A stretch of 64,000 nucleotides of DNA from Archivesica marissinica (lineage: Eukaryota > Mollusca > Bivalvia > Venerida > Vesicomyidae), in contig CM026401.1 in assembly GCA_014843695.1 (NCBI GenBank), positions 28,803,110 through 28,867,109 on the forward strand. The letters are read 5' to 3'. This document shows, piece by piece, positions 1-14,500 of this stretch. A program made the translations under genes and the position numbers. Each line of letters opens with the position of its first letter. The stretch's first letter is position 1. The notes beneath the pieces were generated by a model. The model was not told the DNA's origin, did not search any database, and saw only the letters and a program-made list of their open reading frames with translations.

Positions 1-3000
1 GTACTTACGACCCATATACTATACACTCTAGCTTGACAGAACTTACGACCCATATGCTATACACTCCACACTGACAGAACTTGCTACGCATAGACTATAT
101 ACTCCATTCAGACAGTACTTACGACCCATATACTATACACTCCATCCTGACAGTACTTACGACCCATATACTATACACTCCATCCTGACAGTACTTACGA
201 CCCATATACTATACATTCCTTTCTGACAGTACTTACGACCCATTGACAATACACTCCATTCTGACAGTACTTACGACCCATAGACTATACACTCCATTCT
301 GACATTACTTACGACCCATAGACTAAACTCTCCATTCTGACAGTACTTACGACCCATTGACTATACACTCCATTCTAAGAGTACTTATGTTCCATATGCC
401 ATACACTCCATTCTGACAGTACTTATGACCCATAGACCATACACTCCATTCTGACAGTACCTACGACCCATAGACTATACACTCCATTCTGACAGTATTT
501 ACGACCCATATAATATATACTCCATTCTGACAGTACTTACGACCCATATACTATATACTCCATTCTGACAGTACCTACGACCCATATAATATATACTCCA
601 TTCTGACAGTACTCACGACCCATATAATATATACTCCATTCTGATTGTATTTACGACCCATATAATATATACTCCATTCTGACAGTACTTACTAACCATA
701 TACTATATACTCCATTCTGACAGTACTTACGACCCATAGAATATATACTCCATTCTGACAGTACTTACGACCAATATAATATATACTCCTTTCTGACAGT
801 ACTTACGACCCATATAATATATACTCCATTCTGACAGTACTTACGACCCATATAATATATACTCCATTCTGACAGTACTTACTAACCATATACTATATAC
901 TCCATTCTGACAGTACCTACGACCCATATAATATATACTCCATTCTGACAGTACTCACGACCCATATAATATATACTCCATTCTGATTGTACTTACGACC
1001 CATATAATATATACTCCATTCTGACAGTACTTACTAACCATATACTATATACTCCATTCTGACAGTACTTACGACCCATAGAATATATACTCCATTCTGA
1101 CAGTACTTACGACCCATAGAATATATACTCCATTCTGACAGTACTTACGACCCATATAATATATACTCCATTCTGACAGTACTTACGAACCATATACTAT
1201 ATACTCCATCCTGACAGTACGTACAACCCATATAATATATACTCCATCCGGACAGTACTTACGAACCATATACTATATACTCCATCCTGACAGTACTTAC
1301 GAACCAAATACTATATACTCCATCCTGACAGTACTTACAACCCATATACTATATACTCCATCCTGACAGTACTTACGACCCATAGAATATATACTCCATT
1401 CTGACAGTACTTACGACCCATAGAATATATACTCCATTCTGACAGTACTTACGACCCATATACTATATACTCCATCCTGACAGTACTTACGACCCATATA
1501 CTATACACTCCATCATGACAGTACTTACAACCCATATACTATATACTCCATCCTGACAGTACTTACGACCCATATGCTATACACTCCATCATGACAGTAC
1601 TTACAACCCATACACTATACACTCCATCCTGACAGTACTTACGACCCATATAATATATACTCCATCCTGACAGTACTTACGACCCATATACTATACACTC
1701 CATCATGACAGTACTTACAACCTATATACTATACACTCCATCCTGACAGTACTTACGACCCATATACTATATACTCCATTCTGACAGTACTTACGACCCA
1801 TATACTATATACTCCATCCTGACAGAACTTACGACCCATATACTATACACTCCTTTCTGACAGTACTTACAACCCATATACTATATACTTCATCCTGACA
1901 GTAATTACGACCCATATACTATACACTCCATCCTGACAGTACTTACGACCCATATGCTATACACTCCTTTCTGACAGTACTTACGACCCATATACTATGC
2001 ACTCCATCCTGACAGTACTTACGACCCATATACTATATACTCCATCCTGACAGTACCTACGACCCATATGCTATACACTCCATCCTGACAGTACTTACGA
2101 CCCATATGCTATACACTCCATCATGACAGTACTTACAACCCATATACTATACACTCCATCCTGACAGTACTTACGACCCATATACTATATACTCCAACCT
2201 GACAGTACTTACTACCCATATACTATAAACTCCATCATGACAGTACTTACAACCCATATACTATACACTCCATCCTGACAGTACTTACGACCCATATACT
2301 ATATACTCCATTCTGTCAGTACTTACGACCCATATACTATATACTCCATCCTGACAGTACTTACAACCCATATACTATACACTTCATCCTGACAGTACTT
2401 ACGACCCATATACAATATACTCCATCCTGACAGTTCTTACGACCCATATACTATACACTCCTGTCTGACAGTACCTACGACCCATATACTATACACTCCA
2501 TCATGACAGTACTTACAACCCATATACTATACACTCCATCCTGACAGTACTTACAACCCATATACTATACACTCCATCCTGACAGTACTTACGACCCATA
2601 TACTATACACTCCATCATGACAGTACTTACAACCCATATACTATACACTCCATCCTGACAGTACTTACGACCCATATACTATATACTCCATTCTGACAGT
2701 ACTTACGACCCGTATACTATATACTCCATCCTGACAGTACTTACAACCCATATACTATATCCTTTCTGACAGTACTTACACCATATACTATATACTTATC
2801 CTGACAGTATTACGACACATATACTATACACTCATCCTGACAGTACTTACGACCCATATGCTATACACTCCTTTCTGACAGTACTTACGACCCATATACT
2901 ATGCACTCCATCCTGACAGTACTTACGATCCATATACTATATACTCCATCCTGACAGTACCTACGACCCATATGCTATACACTCATCCTGACAGTACTTA

Positions 3001-6000
3001 CGACCCATATGCTATACACTCCATTATGACAGTACTTACAACCCATATACTATACACTCCATCCTGACAGTACTTACGACCCATATACTATATACTCCAT
3101 CCTGACAGTACTTACTACCCATATACTATACACTCCATCATGACAGTACTTACAACCCATATACTATACACTCCATCCTGACAGTACTTACGACCCATAT
3201 ACTATATACTCCATTCTGTCAGTACTTACGACCCATATACTATATACTCCATCCTGACAGTACTTACAACCCATATACTATACACTTCATCCTGACAGTA
3301 CTTACGACCCATATACTAAACACTCCATTCTGACAGTACTTACAACCCATATACTATACACTCCATCCTGACAGTACTTACGATCCATAGACAAAACACT
3401 CCATTCTGACAGTACTTACGACTCATTGACTGTACTCTCCATTTTCACAGTACTTACGACCCATAGATTATACACTCTAGCCTGACAGAATATACGACCC
3501 AAATGCTATACACTCCATTATGACAGTACTTACGACCCATATACTATACACTACAGCCTGACAGTACTTACGACCCATATACTATACACTCTAGCTTGAC
3601 AGAACTTACGACCCATATGCTATACACTCCACACTGACAGGACCTTACTACGCATAGACTATATACTCCATTCAGACAGGACTTACGACCCATATACTAT
3701 ACACTCCATCCTGACAGTACTTACGACCCATATACTAAACACTCCATTTTGACAGTACTTACGACCCATTGACTATACACTCAATTCTGACAGTACTTAC
3801 GACTCATAGACTATACTCTCCATTTGACAGTACTTACGACTCATAGACTATACACTCCATTCTGACAGTACTTACGACTCATAGACTATACACTCCATTC
3901 TGACAGTACTTACGACCCATTGACTATACACTACATTCTGACATTACTTACAACCCATAGACTATACACTCCATTCTGACAGTACTCACGACCCATATAC
4001 TATACATTCCATCCTGACATTACTTACGACAAATAGACTATACACTCCATTCTGACATTACTTACCACCCATAGACTATACACTCCATTCTGACAGTACT
4101 TACGACCCATAGACTATACACTCCAGTCTGACAGTACTTACAATCCATATACTATACACTTCATCCTAACAGTACTTACGACCCATATACTAAACACTCC
4201 ATTATGACAGTACTTACAACCCATATACTATACACTCCATCCTGACAGTACTTACGATCCATAGACAAAACACTCCATTCAGATAGTACTTACGACTCAT
4301 TGACTGTACTCTCCATTTTGACAGTACTTACGACCCATTGACTATACTCTCCATTTTGACAGTACTTACGACCATAGACTATACACTCTAGCCTGACAGA
4401 ATGTACGACCCATATGCTATACACTCCATTCTGTCAATACTTACGACCCATATACTATACACTACAGCCTGACAGTACTTACGACCCATATACTATACAC
4501 TCTAGCTTGACAGAACTTACGACCCATATGCTATACACTCCACACTGACAGAACTTGCTACGCATAGACTATATACTCCATTCAGACAGTACTTACGACC
4601 CATATACTATACACTCCATCCTGACAGTACTTACGACCCATATACTATACATTCCTTTCTGACAGTACTTACGACCCATTGACAATACACTCCATTCTGA
4701 CAGTACTTACGACCCATAGACTATACACTCCAGTCTGACAGTAATTACGACCCATAGACTATACACTCCATTCTGACATTACTTACGACCCATAGACTAA
4801 ACTCTCCATTCTGACAGTACTTACGACCCATTGACTATACACTCCATTCTAAGAGTACTTATGTTCCATATGCCATACACTCCATTCTGACAGTACTTAT
4901 GACCCATAGACCATACACTCCATTCTGACAGTACCTACGACCCATAGACTATACACTCCATTCTGACAGTATTTACGACCCATATAATATATACTCCATT
5001 CTGACAGTACTTACGACCCATATACTATATACTCCATTCTGACAGTACCTACGACCCATATAATATATACTCCATTCTGACAGTACTCACGACCCATATA
5101 ATATATACTCCATTCTGATAGTATTACGACCCATATAATATATACTCCATTCTGACAGTACTTACTAACCATATACTATATACTCCATTCTGACAGTACT
5201 TACGACCCATAGAATATATACTCCATTCTGACAGTACTTACGACCAATCTAATATATACTCCTTTCTGACAGTACTTACGACCCATATAATATATACTCC
5301 ATTCTGACAGTACTTACGACCCATATAATATATACTCCATTCTGACAGTACTTACTAACCATATACTATATACTCCATTCTGACAGTACCTACGACCCAT
5401 AAATATATACTCCATTCTGACAGTACTCACGACCCATATAATATATACTCCATTCTGATTGTACTTACGACCCATATAATATATACTCCATTCTGACAGT
5501 ACTTACTAACCATATACTATATACTCCATTCTGACAGTACTTACGACCCATAGAATATATACTCCATTCTGACAGTACTTACGACCCATAGATATATACT
5601 CCATTCTGACAGTACTTACGACCCATATATATATACTCCATTCTGACAGTACTTACGAACCATATACTATATACTCCATCCTGACAGTACGTACAACCCA
5701 TATAATATATACTCCATCCGGACAGTACTTACGAACCATATACTATATACTCCATCCTGACAGTACTTACGACCAATACTATATACTCCATCCTGACAGT
5801 ACTTACAACCCATATACTATACTACCCATCTGACAGTACTTACGACCCATAGAATATATACTCCATTCTGACAGTACTTACGACCCCATAGAATATATAC
5901 TCCATTCTGACAGTACTTACGACCCTATACTATATACTCCATCCTGACAGTACTTACGACCCATATACTATACACTCCATCATGACAGTACTTACAACCC

Positions 6001-9000
6001 ATATACTATATACTCCATCCTGACAGTACTTACGACCCATATGCTATACACTCCATCATGACGTACTTACAACCCATACACTATACACTCCAACCTGACA
6101 GTACTTACGACCCATAAATATACTCCATCCTGACAGTACTTACGACCCATATACTATACACTCCATCATGACAGTACTTACAACCTATACTATACACTCC
6201 ATCCTGACAGTACTTACGACCCATATACTATATACTCCATTCTGACAGTACTTACGACCATATACTATATACTCCATCCTGACAGAACTTACGACCCATA
6301 TACTATACACTCCTTTCTGACAGTACTTACAACCCATATACTATATACTTCATCCTGACAGTAATTACGACCCATATACTATACATCCATCCTGACAGTA
6401 CTTACGACCCATATGCTATACACTCCTTTCTGACAGTACTTACGACCCATATACTATGCACTCCATCCTGACAGTACTTACGACCCATATACTATATACT
6501 CCATCCTGACAGTACCTACGACCCATATGCTATACACTCCATCTGACAGTACTTACGACCCATATGCTATACACTCCATCATGACAGTACTTACAACCCA
6601 TATACTATACACTCCATCCTGACAGTACTTACGACCCATATACTATATACTCCATCCTGACAGTACTTACTACCCATATACCATAAACTCCATCATGACA
6701 CTACTTACAACCCATATACTATACACTCCATCCTGACAGTACTTACGACCCATATACTATATACTCCATTCTGTCAGTACTTACGACCCATATACTATAT
6801 ACTCCATCCTGACAGTACTTACAACCCATATACTATACACTTCATCCTGACAGTACTTACGACCCATATACAATATACTCCATCCTGACAGTTCTTACGA
6901 CCCATATACTATATACTCCTGTCTGACAGTACCTACGACCCATATACTATACACTCCATCATGACAGTACTTACAACCCATATACTATACACTCCATCCT
7001 GACAGTACTTACAACCCATATACTATACACCCATCCTGACAGTACTTACAACCCATATACTATACACTCCATCATGACAGTACTTACAACCCATATACTA
7101 TACCCTCCATCATGACAGTACTTACGACCCATATACGATATACTCCATCCTGACAGTACTTACGACCCATATACTCTACCTCCATTCTGACAGTACTTAC
7201 GTCCCATATACTATATACTCCATCCTGACAGTACTTACGACCCATATACTATATACTCCATCCTGACAGTACTTACGACCCTATACTATACACTCCATCA
7301 TGACAGTAGTTACAACCCATATACTATATACTCCATCCTGACAGTACTTACGACCCATATGCTATACACTCCATCATGACAGTACTTACAACCCATATAC
7401 TATACACTCCATCCTGACAGTACTTACGACCCATATACTATATACTCCATCCTGACAGTACTTACGACCCATATACTATACACTCCATCATGACAGTACT
7501 TACAACCCATATACTATACACTCCATCCTGACAGTACTTACGACCCATATATATACTCCATCCTGACAGAACTTACGACCCATATACTATACACTCCTTT
7601 CTGACAGTACTTACAACCCATATACTATACACTTCATCCTGACAGTAATTACGACCCTATACTATACACTCCAACCTGACAGTACTTACGACCCATATAC
7701 TATATACTCCATCCTGACAGTACTTACGACCCATATACTATACACTCCATCATGACAGTACTTACAACCCATATACTATACACTCCATCCTGACAGTACT
7801 TACGACCCATATACTATATACTCCTCCTGACAGAACTTACGACCCATATACTATACACTCCTTTCTGACAGTACTTACAACCCATATACTATACACTCCA
7901 TCCTGACAGTACTTACGACCCATATACTATACACTCCATCCTGACAGTACTTACGACCCATATACTATACATTCCTTTCTGACAGTACTTACGACCCATT
8001 GACAATACACTCCATTCTGACAGTACTTACGACCCATAGACTATACACTCCAGTCTGACAGTAATTACGACCCATAGACTATACACTCCATTCTGACATT
8101 ACTTACGACCCATAGACTAAACTCTCCATTCTGACAGTACTTACGACCCATTGACTATACACTCCATTCTAAGAGTACTTATGTTCCATATGCCATACAC
8201 TCCATTCTGACAGTACTTATGACCCATAGACCATACACTCCATTCTGACAGTACCTACGATCCATAGACTATACACTCCATTCTGACAGTATTTACGACC
8301 CATATAATATATACTCCATTCTGACAGTACTTACGACCCATATGCTATACACTCCTTACTGACAGTACTTACGACCCATATACTATACACTCCATTCCTG
8401 ACAGTACTTACGACCCATACTATATACTCCATCCTGACAGAACTTACGACCCATATACTATACACTCCTTTCTGACAGTACTTACAACCCATATACTATA
8501 CACTTCATCCTGACAGTAATTACGACCCATATACTATACACTCCATTCTGACAGTACTTACGACCCCATATGCTATACACTCCTTTCTGACAGTACTTAC
8601 GACCCCATATACTATGCACTCCATCCTGACAGTACTTACGACCCATATACTATATACTCCATCCTGACAGTACCTACGACCCTATGCTATACACTCCATC
8701 CTGACAGTACTTACAACCCATATACTCTACACTCCATCCTGACAGTACTTACAACCCATATACTATACACTCCATCCTGACAGTACGTACGACACATATA
8801 CTATAAACTCCATCATGACAGTACTTACGACCCCATATGCTATACACTCCATCCTGACAGTACTTACAACCCATATACTATACACTCCATCCTGACAGTA
8901 CTTACGACCCATATACTATACACTCCATCCTGACAGTACTTACGACCCATATACTATATACTCCATCCTGACAGTACTTACTACCCATATACCATAAACT

Positions 9001-9231
9001 CCATCATGACACTACTTACAACCCATATACTATACACTCCATCCTGACAGTACTTACGACCCATATACTATATACTCCATTCTGTCAGTACTTACGACCC
9101 ATATACTATATACTCCATCCTGACAGTACTTACAACCCATATACTATACACTTCATCCTGACAGTACTTACGACCCATATACAATATACTCCATCCTGAC
9201 AGTTCTTACGACCCATATACTATATACTCCT
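1..9231. repeat. 38-bp satellite array with ~4.4-kb higher-order repeat
   Basis: About 240 head-to-tail copies of a 38-bp unit whose core reads GACAGTACTTACGACCCATA, followed by an AT-rich half ending in ACACTCCATCC. Variants (ACCCATAGAATATATACTCC, ACCAACATA-type changes, CTTTCT or ATCATG ends) recur in the same order, so blocks rather than single units were duplicated. The motif with TCTAGCTTGACAGAACTT occurs near 30, 3590 and 4500, and ATTCCTTTCTGACAG near 214, 4651 and 7971. The array is cut by the left window edge. The second block (about 4475-8300) carries many 1-3 base deletions relative to the first, which may be consensus error. No reading frame here is credible. Confidence 0.95.
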
Positions 9232-10500
9232 GTTCTATGCATACAATACAAACAACTGGTGTTCTATGCATACACTACAAACAACTGGTGTTCTATGCAT
9301 ACATTACAAACAACTGGTTGTCTATGCATACAATACAAACAACTGGTTGTCTATGCATACACTACAAACAACTGGTTGTCTATGCATACAATACAAACAA
9401 CTGGTTTTCTATGCATACACTACAAACAACTGGTTGTCTATGCATACACTACAAACAACTGGTTGTCTGGTTGTCTATGCATACAATACAAACAACTGGT
9501 TGTCTATGCATACACTACAAACAACTGGTGTTCTATGCATACACTACAAACAACTGGTGTTCTATGCATACAATACAAACAACTGGTTGTCTATGCATAC
9601 ACTACAAACAACTGGTGTTCTATGCATACACTACAAACAACTGGTTGTCTATGCATACACTACAAACAACTGGTGTTCTATGCATACACTACAAACAACT
9701 GGTTGTCTATGCATACACTACAAACAACTGGTGTTCTATGCATACAATACAAACAACTGGTGTTATATGCATACACTAGAAACAACTGGTTGTCTATGCA
9801 TACAATACAAACAACTGGTTGTCTATGCATACACTACAAACAACTGGTGTTCTATGCATACACTAGAAACAACTGGTTGTCTATGCATACACTACAAACA
9901 ACTGGTGTTCTATGCATACACTACAAACAACTGGTTGTCTATGCATACACTACAAACAACTGGTTGTCTATGCATACAATACAAACAACTGGTGTTCTAT
10001 GCATACACTACAAACAACTGGTGTTATATGCATACAATACAAACAACTGGTTGTCTATGCATACACTACAAACAACTGGTGTTCTATGCATACAATACAC
10101 ACAACTGGTTGTCTATGCATACAATACAAACAACTGGTGTTCTATGCATACAATACAAACAACTGGTTGTCTATGCATACAATACACACAACTGGTTGTC
10201 TATGCATACACTACAAGCAACTGGTTGTCTATGCATACACTACAAACAACTGGTTGTCTATGCATACAATACAAACAACTGGTTGTCTATGCATACAATA
10301 CAAACAACTGGTTGTCTATGCATACACTATAAACAACTGGTTGTCTATGCATACACTATAAACAACTGGTTGTCTATGCATACAATACAAACAACTGGTT
10401 GTCTATGCATACAATACAAACAACTGGTTGTCTATGCATACAATACAAACAACTGGTTGTCTATGCATACAATACAAACAACTGGTTGTCTATGCATACA
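9232..10500. repeat. 29-bp tandem array
   Basis: About 44 copies of a 29-bp unit containing CTATGCATACACTACAAAC and AACTGG, with C/A and GTT/TGT variants. It starts directly at the end of the 38-bp satellite, with no unique spacer, and runs into the N gap, so its true length is unknown. Because 29 is not a multiple of 3 and the unit has no stop in any phase, all three plus frames stay open for hundreds of codons. These are not genes. Confidence 0.95.
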
Positions 10501-11500
10501 NNNNNNNNNNNNNNNNNNNNNNNNNNNNNNNNNNNNNNNNNNNNNNNNNNNNNNNNNNNNNNNNNNNNNNNNNNNNNNNNNNNNNNNNNNNNNNNNNNNN
10601 NNNNNNNNNNNNNNNNNNNNNNNNNNNNNNNNNNNNNNNNNNNNNNNNNNNNNNNNNNNNNNNNNNNNNNNNNNNNNNNNNNNNNNNNNNNNNNNNNNNN
10701 NNNNNNNNNNNNNNNNNNNNNNNNNNNNNNNNNNNNNNNNNNNNNNNNNNNNNNNNNNNNNNNNNNNNNNNNNNNNNNNNNNNNNNNNNNNNNNNNNNNN
10801 NNNNNNNNNNNNNNNNNNNNNNNNNNNNNNNNNNNNNNNNNNNNNNNNNNNNNNNNNNNNNNNNNNNNNNNNNNNNNNNNNNNNNNNNNNNNNNNNNNNN
10901 NNNNNNNNNNNNNNNNNNNNNNNNNNNNNNNNNNNNNNNNNNNNNNNNNNNNNNNNNNNNNNNNNNNNNNNNNNNNNNNNNNNNNNNNNNNNNNNNNNNN
11001 NNNNNNNNNNNNNNNNNNNNNNNNNNNNNNNNNNNNNNNNNNNNNNNNNNNNNNNNNNNNNNNNNNNNNNNNNNNNNNNNNNNNNNNNNNNNNNNNNNNN
11101 NNNNNNNNNNNNNNNNNNNNNNNNNNNNNNNNNNNNNNNNNNNNNNNNNNNNNNNNNNNNNNNNNNNNNNNNNNNNNNNNNNNNNNNNNNNNNNNNNNNN
11201 NNNNNNNNNNNNNNNNNNNNNNNNNNNNNNNNNNNNNNNNNNNNNNNNNNNNNNNNNNNNNNNNNNNNNNNNNNNNNNNNNNNNNNNNNNNNNNNNNNNN
11301 NNNNNNNNNNNNNNNNNNNNNNNNNNNNNNNNNNNNNNNNNNNNNNNNNNNNNNNNNNNNNNNNNNNNNNNNNNNNNNNNNNNNNNNNNNNNNNNNNNNN
11401 NNNNNNNNNNNNNNNNNNNNNNNNNNNNNNNNNNNNNNNNNNNNNNNNNNNNNNNNNNNNNNNNNNNNNNNNNNNNNNNNNNNNNNNNNNNNNNNNNNNN
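10501..11500. other. Assembly gap of exactly 1000 N
   Basis: A run of 1000 N lies between a 29-bp array on the left and a 36-bp array on the right. The round size suggests a placeholder rather than a measured gap. The junction between the two satellites is therefore not observed. Confidence 0.98.
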
Positions 11501-14500
11501 GATGTAGAGAGAACCCTGTGCACAAACCCAGACCAAGATGTAGAGAGAACCCTGGGTACAAACCCAGACCAAGATGTAGAGGGTGCCCTGTGCACAAACC
11601 CAGACCAAGATGTAAAGAGTGCCCTGAACACAAATCAAGATCAAGATGTAGAGAGAACCCTGTGCACAAACCCAGACCAAGATGTAGAGAGAACCCTGTG
11701 TACAAACCCAGACCAAGATGTAGAGAGTGTCCTGGACACAAACCCAGACCAAGATTTAGAGAGTGCCATGGGCACAAACCCAGTCCAAGATGTATAGCGA
11801 ACCCTGGACACAAACCCAGACCAAGATGTAGAGAGTGCCCTGGGCACAAACCCAGTCCAAGATGTAGAGCGAACCCTGGGCACAAACCCAGACCAAGATG
11901 TAGAGAGTGCCCTGGGCACACACCCAGATCAAGATGTAGAGAGAACCCTGTGCACAAACCCAGACCAAGATGTAGAGAGAACCCTGGGCACAAACCAAGA
12001 CCAAGATGTAGAGAGAACCCTGTGCACAAACCCAGACCAAGATGTAAAGAGTGCCATGGACACAAACCCAGACCAAGATGTAGAGAGAACCCTGTGCACA
12101 AACCCAGACCAAGATGTAAAGAGAACCCTGTGCACAAACCCAGACCAAGATGTAGAGAGAACCCTGTGCACAAACCCAGACCAAGATGTAGAGAGTGCCC
12201 TGGGCACAAACCCAGTCCAAGATGTAGAGAGTGCCCTGGGCACAAACCCAGACCAAGATGTAGAGAGAACCCTGTGCACAAACCCAGACCAAGATGTAGA
12301 GAGAACCCTGGGTACAAACCCAGACCAAGATGTAGAGGGTGCCCTGTGCACAAACCCAGACCAAGATGTAAAGAGTGCCCTGGACACAAACCCAGATCAA
12401 GATGTAGAGAGAACCCTGTGCACAAACCCAGACCAAGATGTAGAGAGAACCCTGTGCACAAACCCAGACCAAGATGTAGAGAGAACCCTGGGCACAAACC
12501 AGACCAAGATGTAGAGAGTGCCCTGGGCACAAACCCAGACCAAGATGTAGAGAGAGTGCCCTGGGCACAAACCCAGACCAAATGTAGAGTACCCTGGGCA
12601 CAAACCCAGACCAAGATGTAGAGAGTGCCCTGGGCACAAACCCAGACCAAGATGTAGAGAGTGCCCTGGGCACAAACCCAGACCAAGATGTAGAGAGAAC
12701 CCTGGGCACAAACCCAGACCAAGATGTAGAGAGTGCCCTGGGCACAAACCCAGACCAAGATGTAGAGAGAACCTGGGCACAAACCCAGACCAAGATGTAG
12801 AGAGTGCCCTGGCACAAACCCAGACCAAGATGTAGAGAGTGCCCTGGGCACAAACCCAGACCAAGATGTAGAGAGAACCCTGTGCACAAACCCAGACCAA
12901 GATGTAGAGAGTGCCCTGGGCACAAACCCAGTCCAAGATGTAGAGAGTGCCCTGGGCACAAACCCAGACCAAGATGTAGAGAGAACCCTGTGCACAAACC
13001 CAGACCAAGATGTAGAGAGAACCCTGGGTACAAACCCAGACCAAGATGTAGAGGGTGCCCTGTGCACAAACCCAGACCAAGATGTAAAGAGTGCCCTGGA
13101 CACAAACCCAGATCAAGATGTAGAGAGAACCCTGTGCACAAACCCAGACCAAGATGTAGAGAGAACCCTGTGCACAAACCCAGACCAAGATGTAGAGAGT
13201 GCCCTGGGCACAAACCCAGTCCAAGATGTAGAGAGTGCCCTGGGCACAAACCCAGACCAAGATGTAGAGAGAACCCTGTGCACAAACCCAGACCAAGATG
13301 TAGAGAGAACCCTGGGTACAAACCCAGACCAAGATGTAGAGGGTGCCCTGTGCACAAACCCAGACCAAGATGTAAAGAGTGCCCTGGACACAAACCCAGA
13401 TCAAGATGTAGAGAGAACCCTGTGCACAAACCCAGACCAAGATGTAGAGAGAACCCTGTGCACAAACCCAGACCAAGATGTAGAGAGTGCACTGGGCACA
13501 AACCCAGACCAAGATTTAGAGATAACCCTGGGCACAAACCCAGATCAGGATATAGAGAGTGCCCTGGACACAAACCCAGACCAAGATGTATAGAGTGCTT
13601 TGGGCACAAACCCAGTCCAATATGTAGAGAGTGCCCTGGGCACACACCCAGACCAAGATGTAAAGAGTGCATTGGGCACAAACCCAGACCAAGATGTAAA
13701 GAGTGCCCTGGGCACAAACCCAGACCAAGATGTAAAGAGTGCCCTCGGCACAAACCCAGACCAAGATTTAGAGAGAACCCTGGGCACAAACCCAGATCAA
13801 GATGTAAAGAGTGCCCTGGGCACAAATCCAGATCAAGATATAGAGAGTGCCCTGGGCACAAACCCAGACCAAGATGTAAAGAGTGCCTGGGCACAAACCA
13901 GATCAAGATATAGAGAGTGCCCTGGGCACAAACCCAGACCATGATGTAAAGAGTGCCTGGGCACAAACCCAGTCCAAGATGTAGAGAGTACCCTGGGCAC
14001 AAACCCAGACCAAGATGTAGAGAGTGCCCTGGGCACAAACCCAGTCCAAGATGTAGAGAGAACCCTGTGTACAAACCCAGATCAAGATGTAGAGAGTGCC
14101 CTGGGCACACACCCAGACCAAGATGTAGAGAGTGCCCTGGGCACAAACCCAGACCAAGATGTAGAGAATGCCCTGGGCACAAACCCAGACCAAGATGTAG
14201 AGAGAACCCTGGGCCCAAACCCAGACCAAGATTTAGAGAGAACCCTGGGCACAAACCCAGACCAAGATTTAGAGAGAACCCTGGGCACAAACCCAGACCA
14301 AGATATAGAGAGAACCCTGGGCACAAACCCAGTCCAAGATATAGAGAGAACCCTGGGCACAAACCCAGACCAAGATGTAGAGAGAACCCTGGGCACAAAC
14401 CCAGACCAAGATGTAGAGAGTGCCCTGGGCACAAACCCAGTCCAATATATAGAGAGTGCCCTGGGCACAAACCCAGACAAAGATGTAGAGCGAACCCTGG

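Noticed and set aside
1..9231. Telomeric or subtelomeric repeat
   Set aside because: No TTAGGG-type motif occurs in the array; it is a complex 38-bp satellite.
9237..11797. Long plus-strand frames with YKQLVVYAYTTNNW-type repeats, up to 843 codons
   Set aside because: They come from the stop-free 29-bp unit and run through the N gap into a different satellite. All three frames are equally open.
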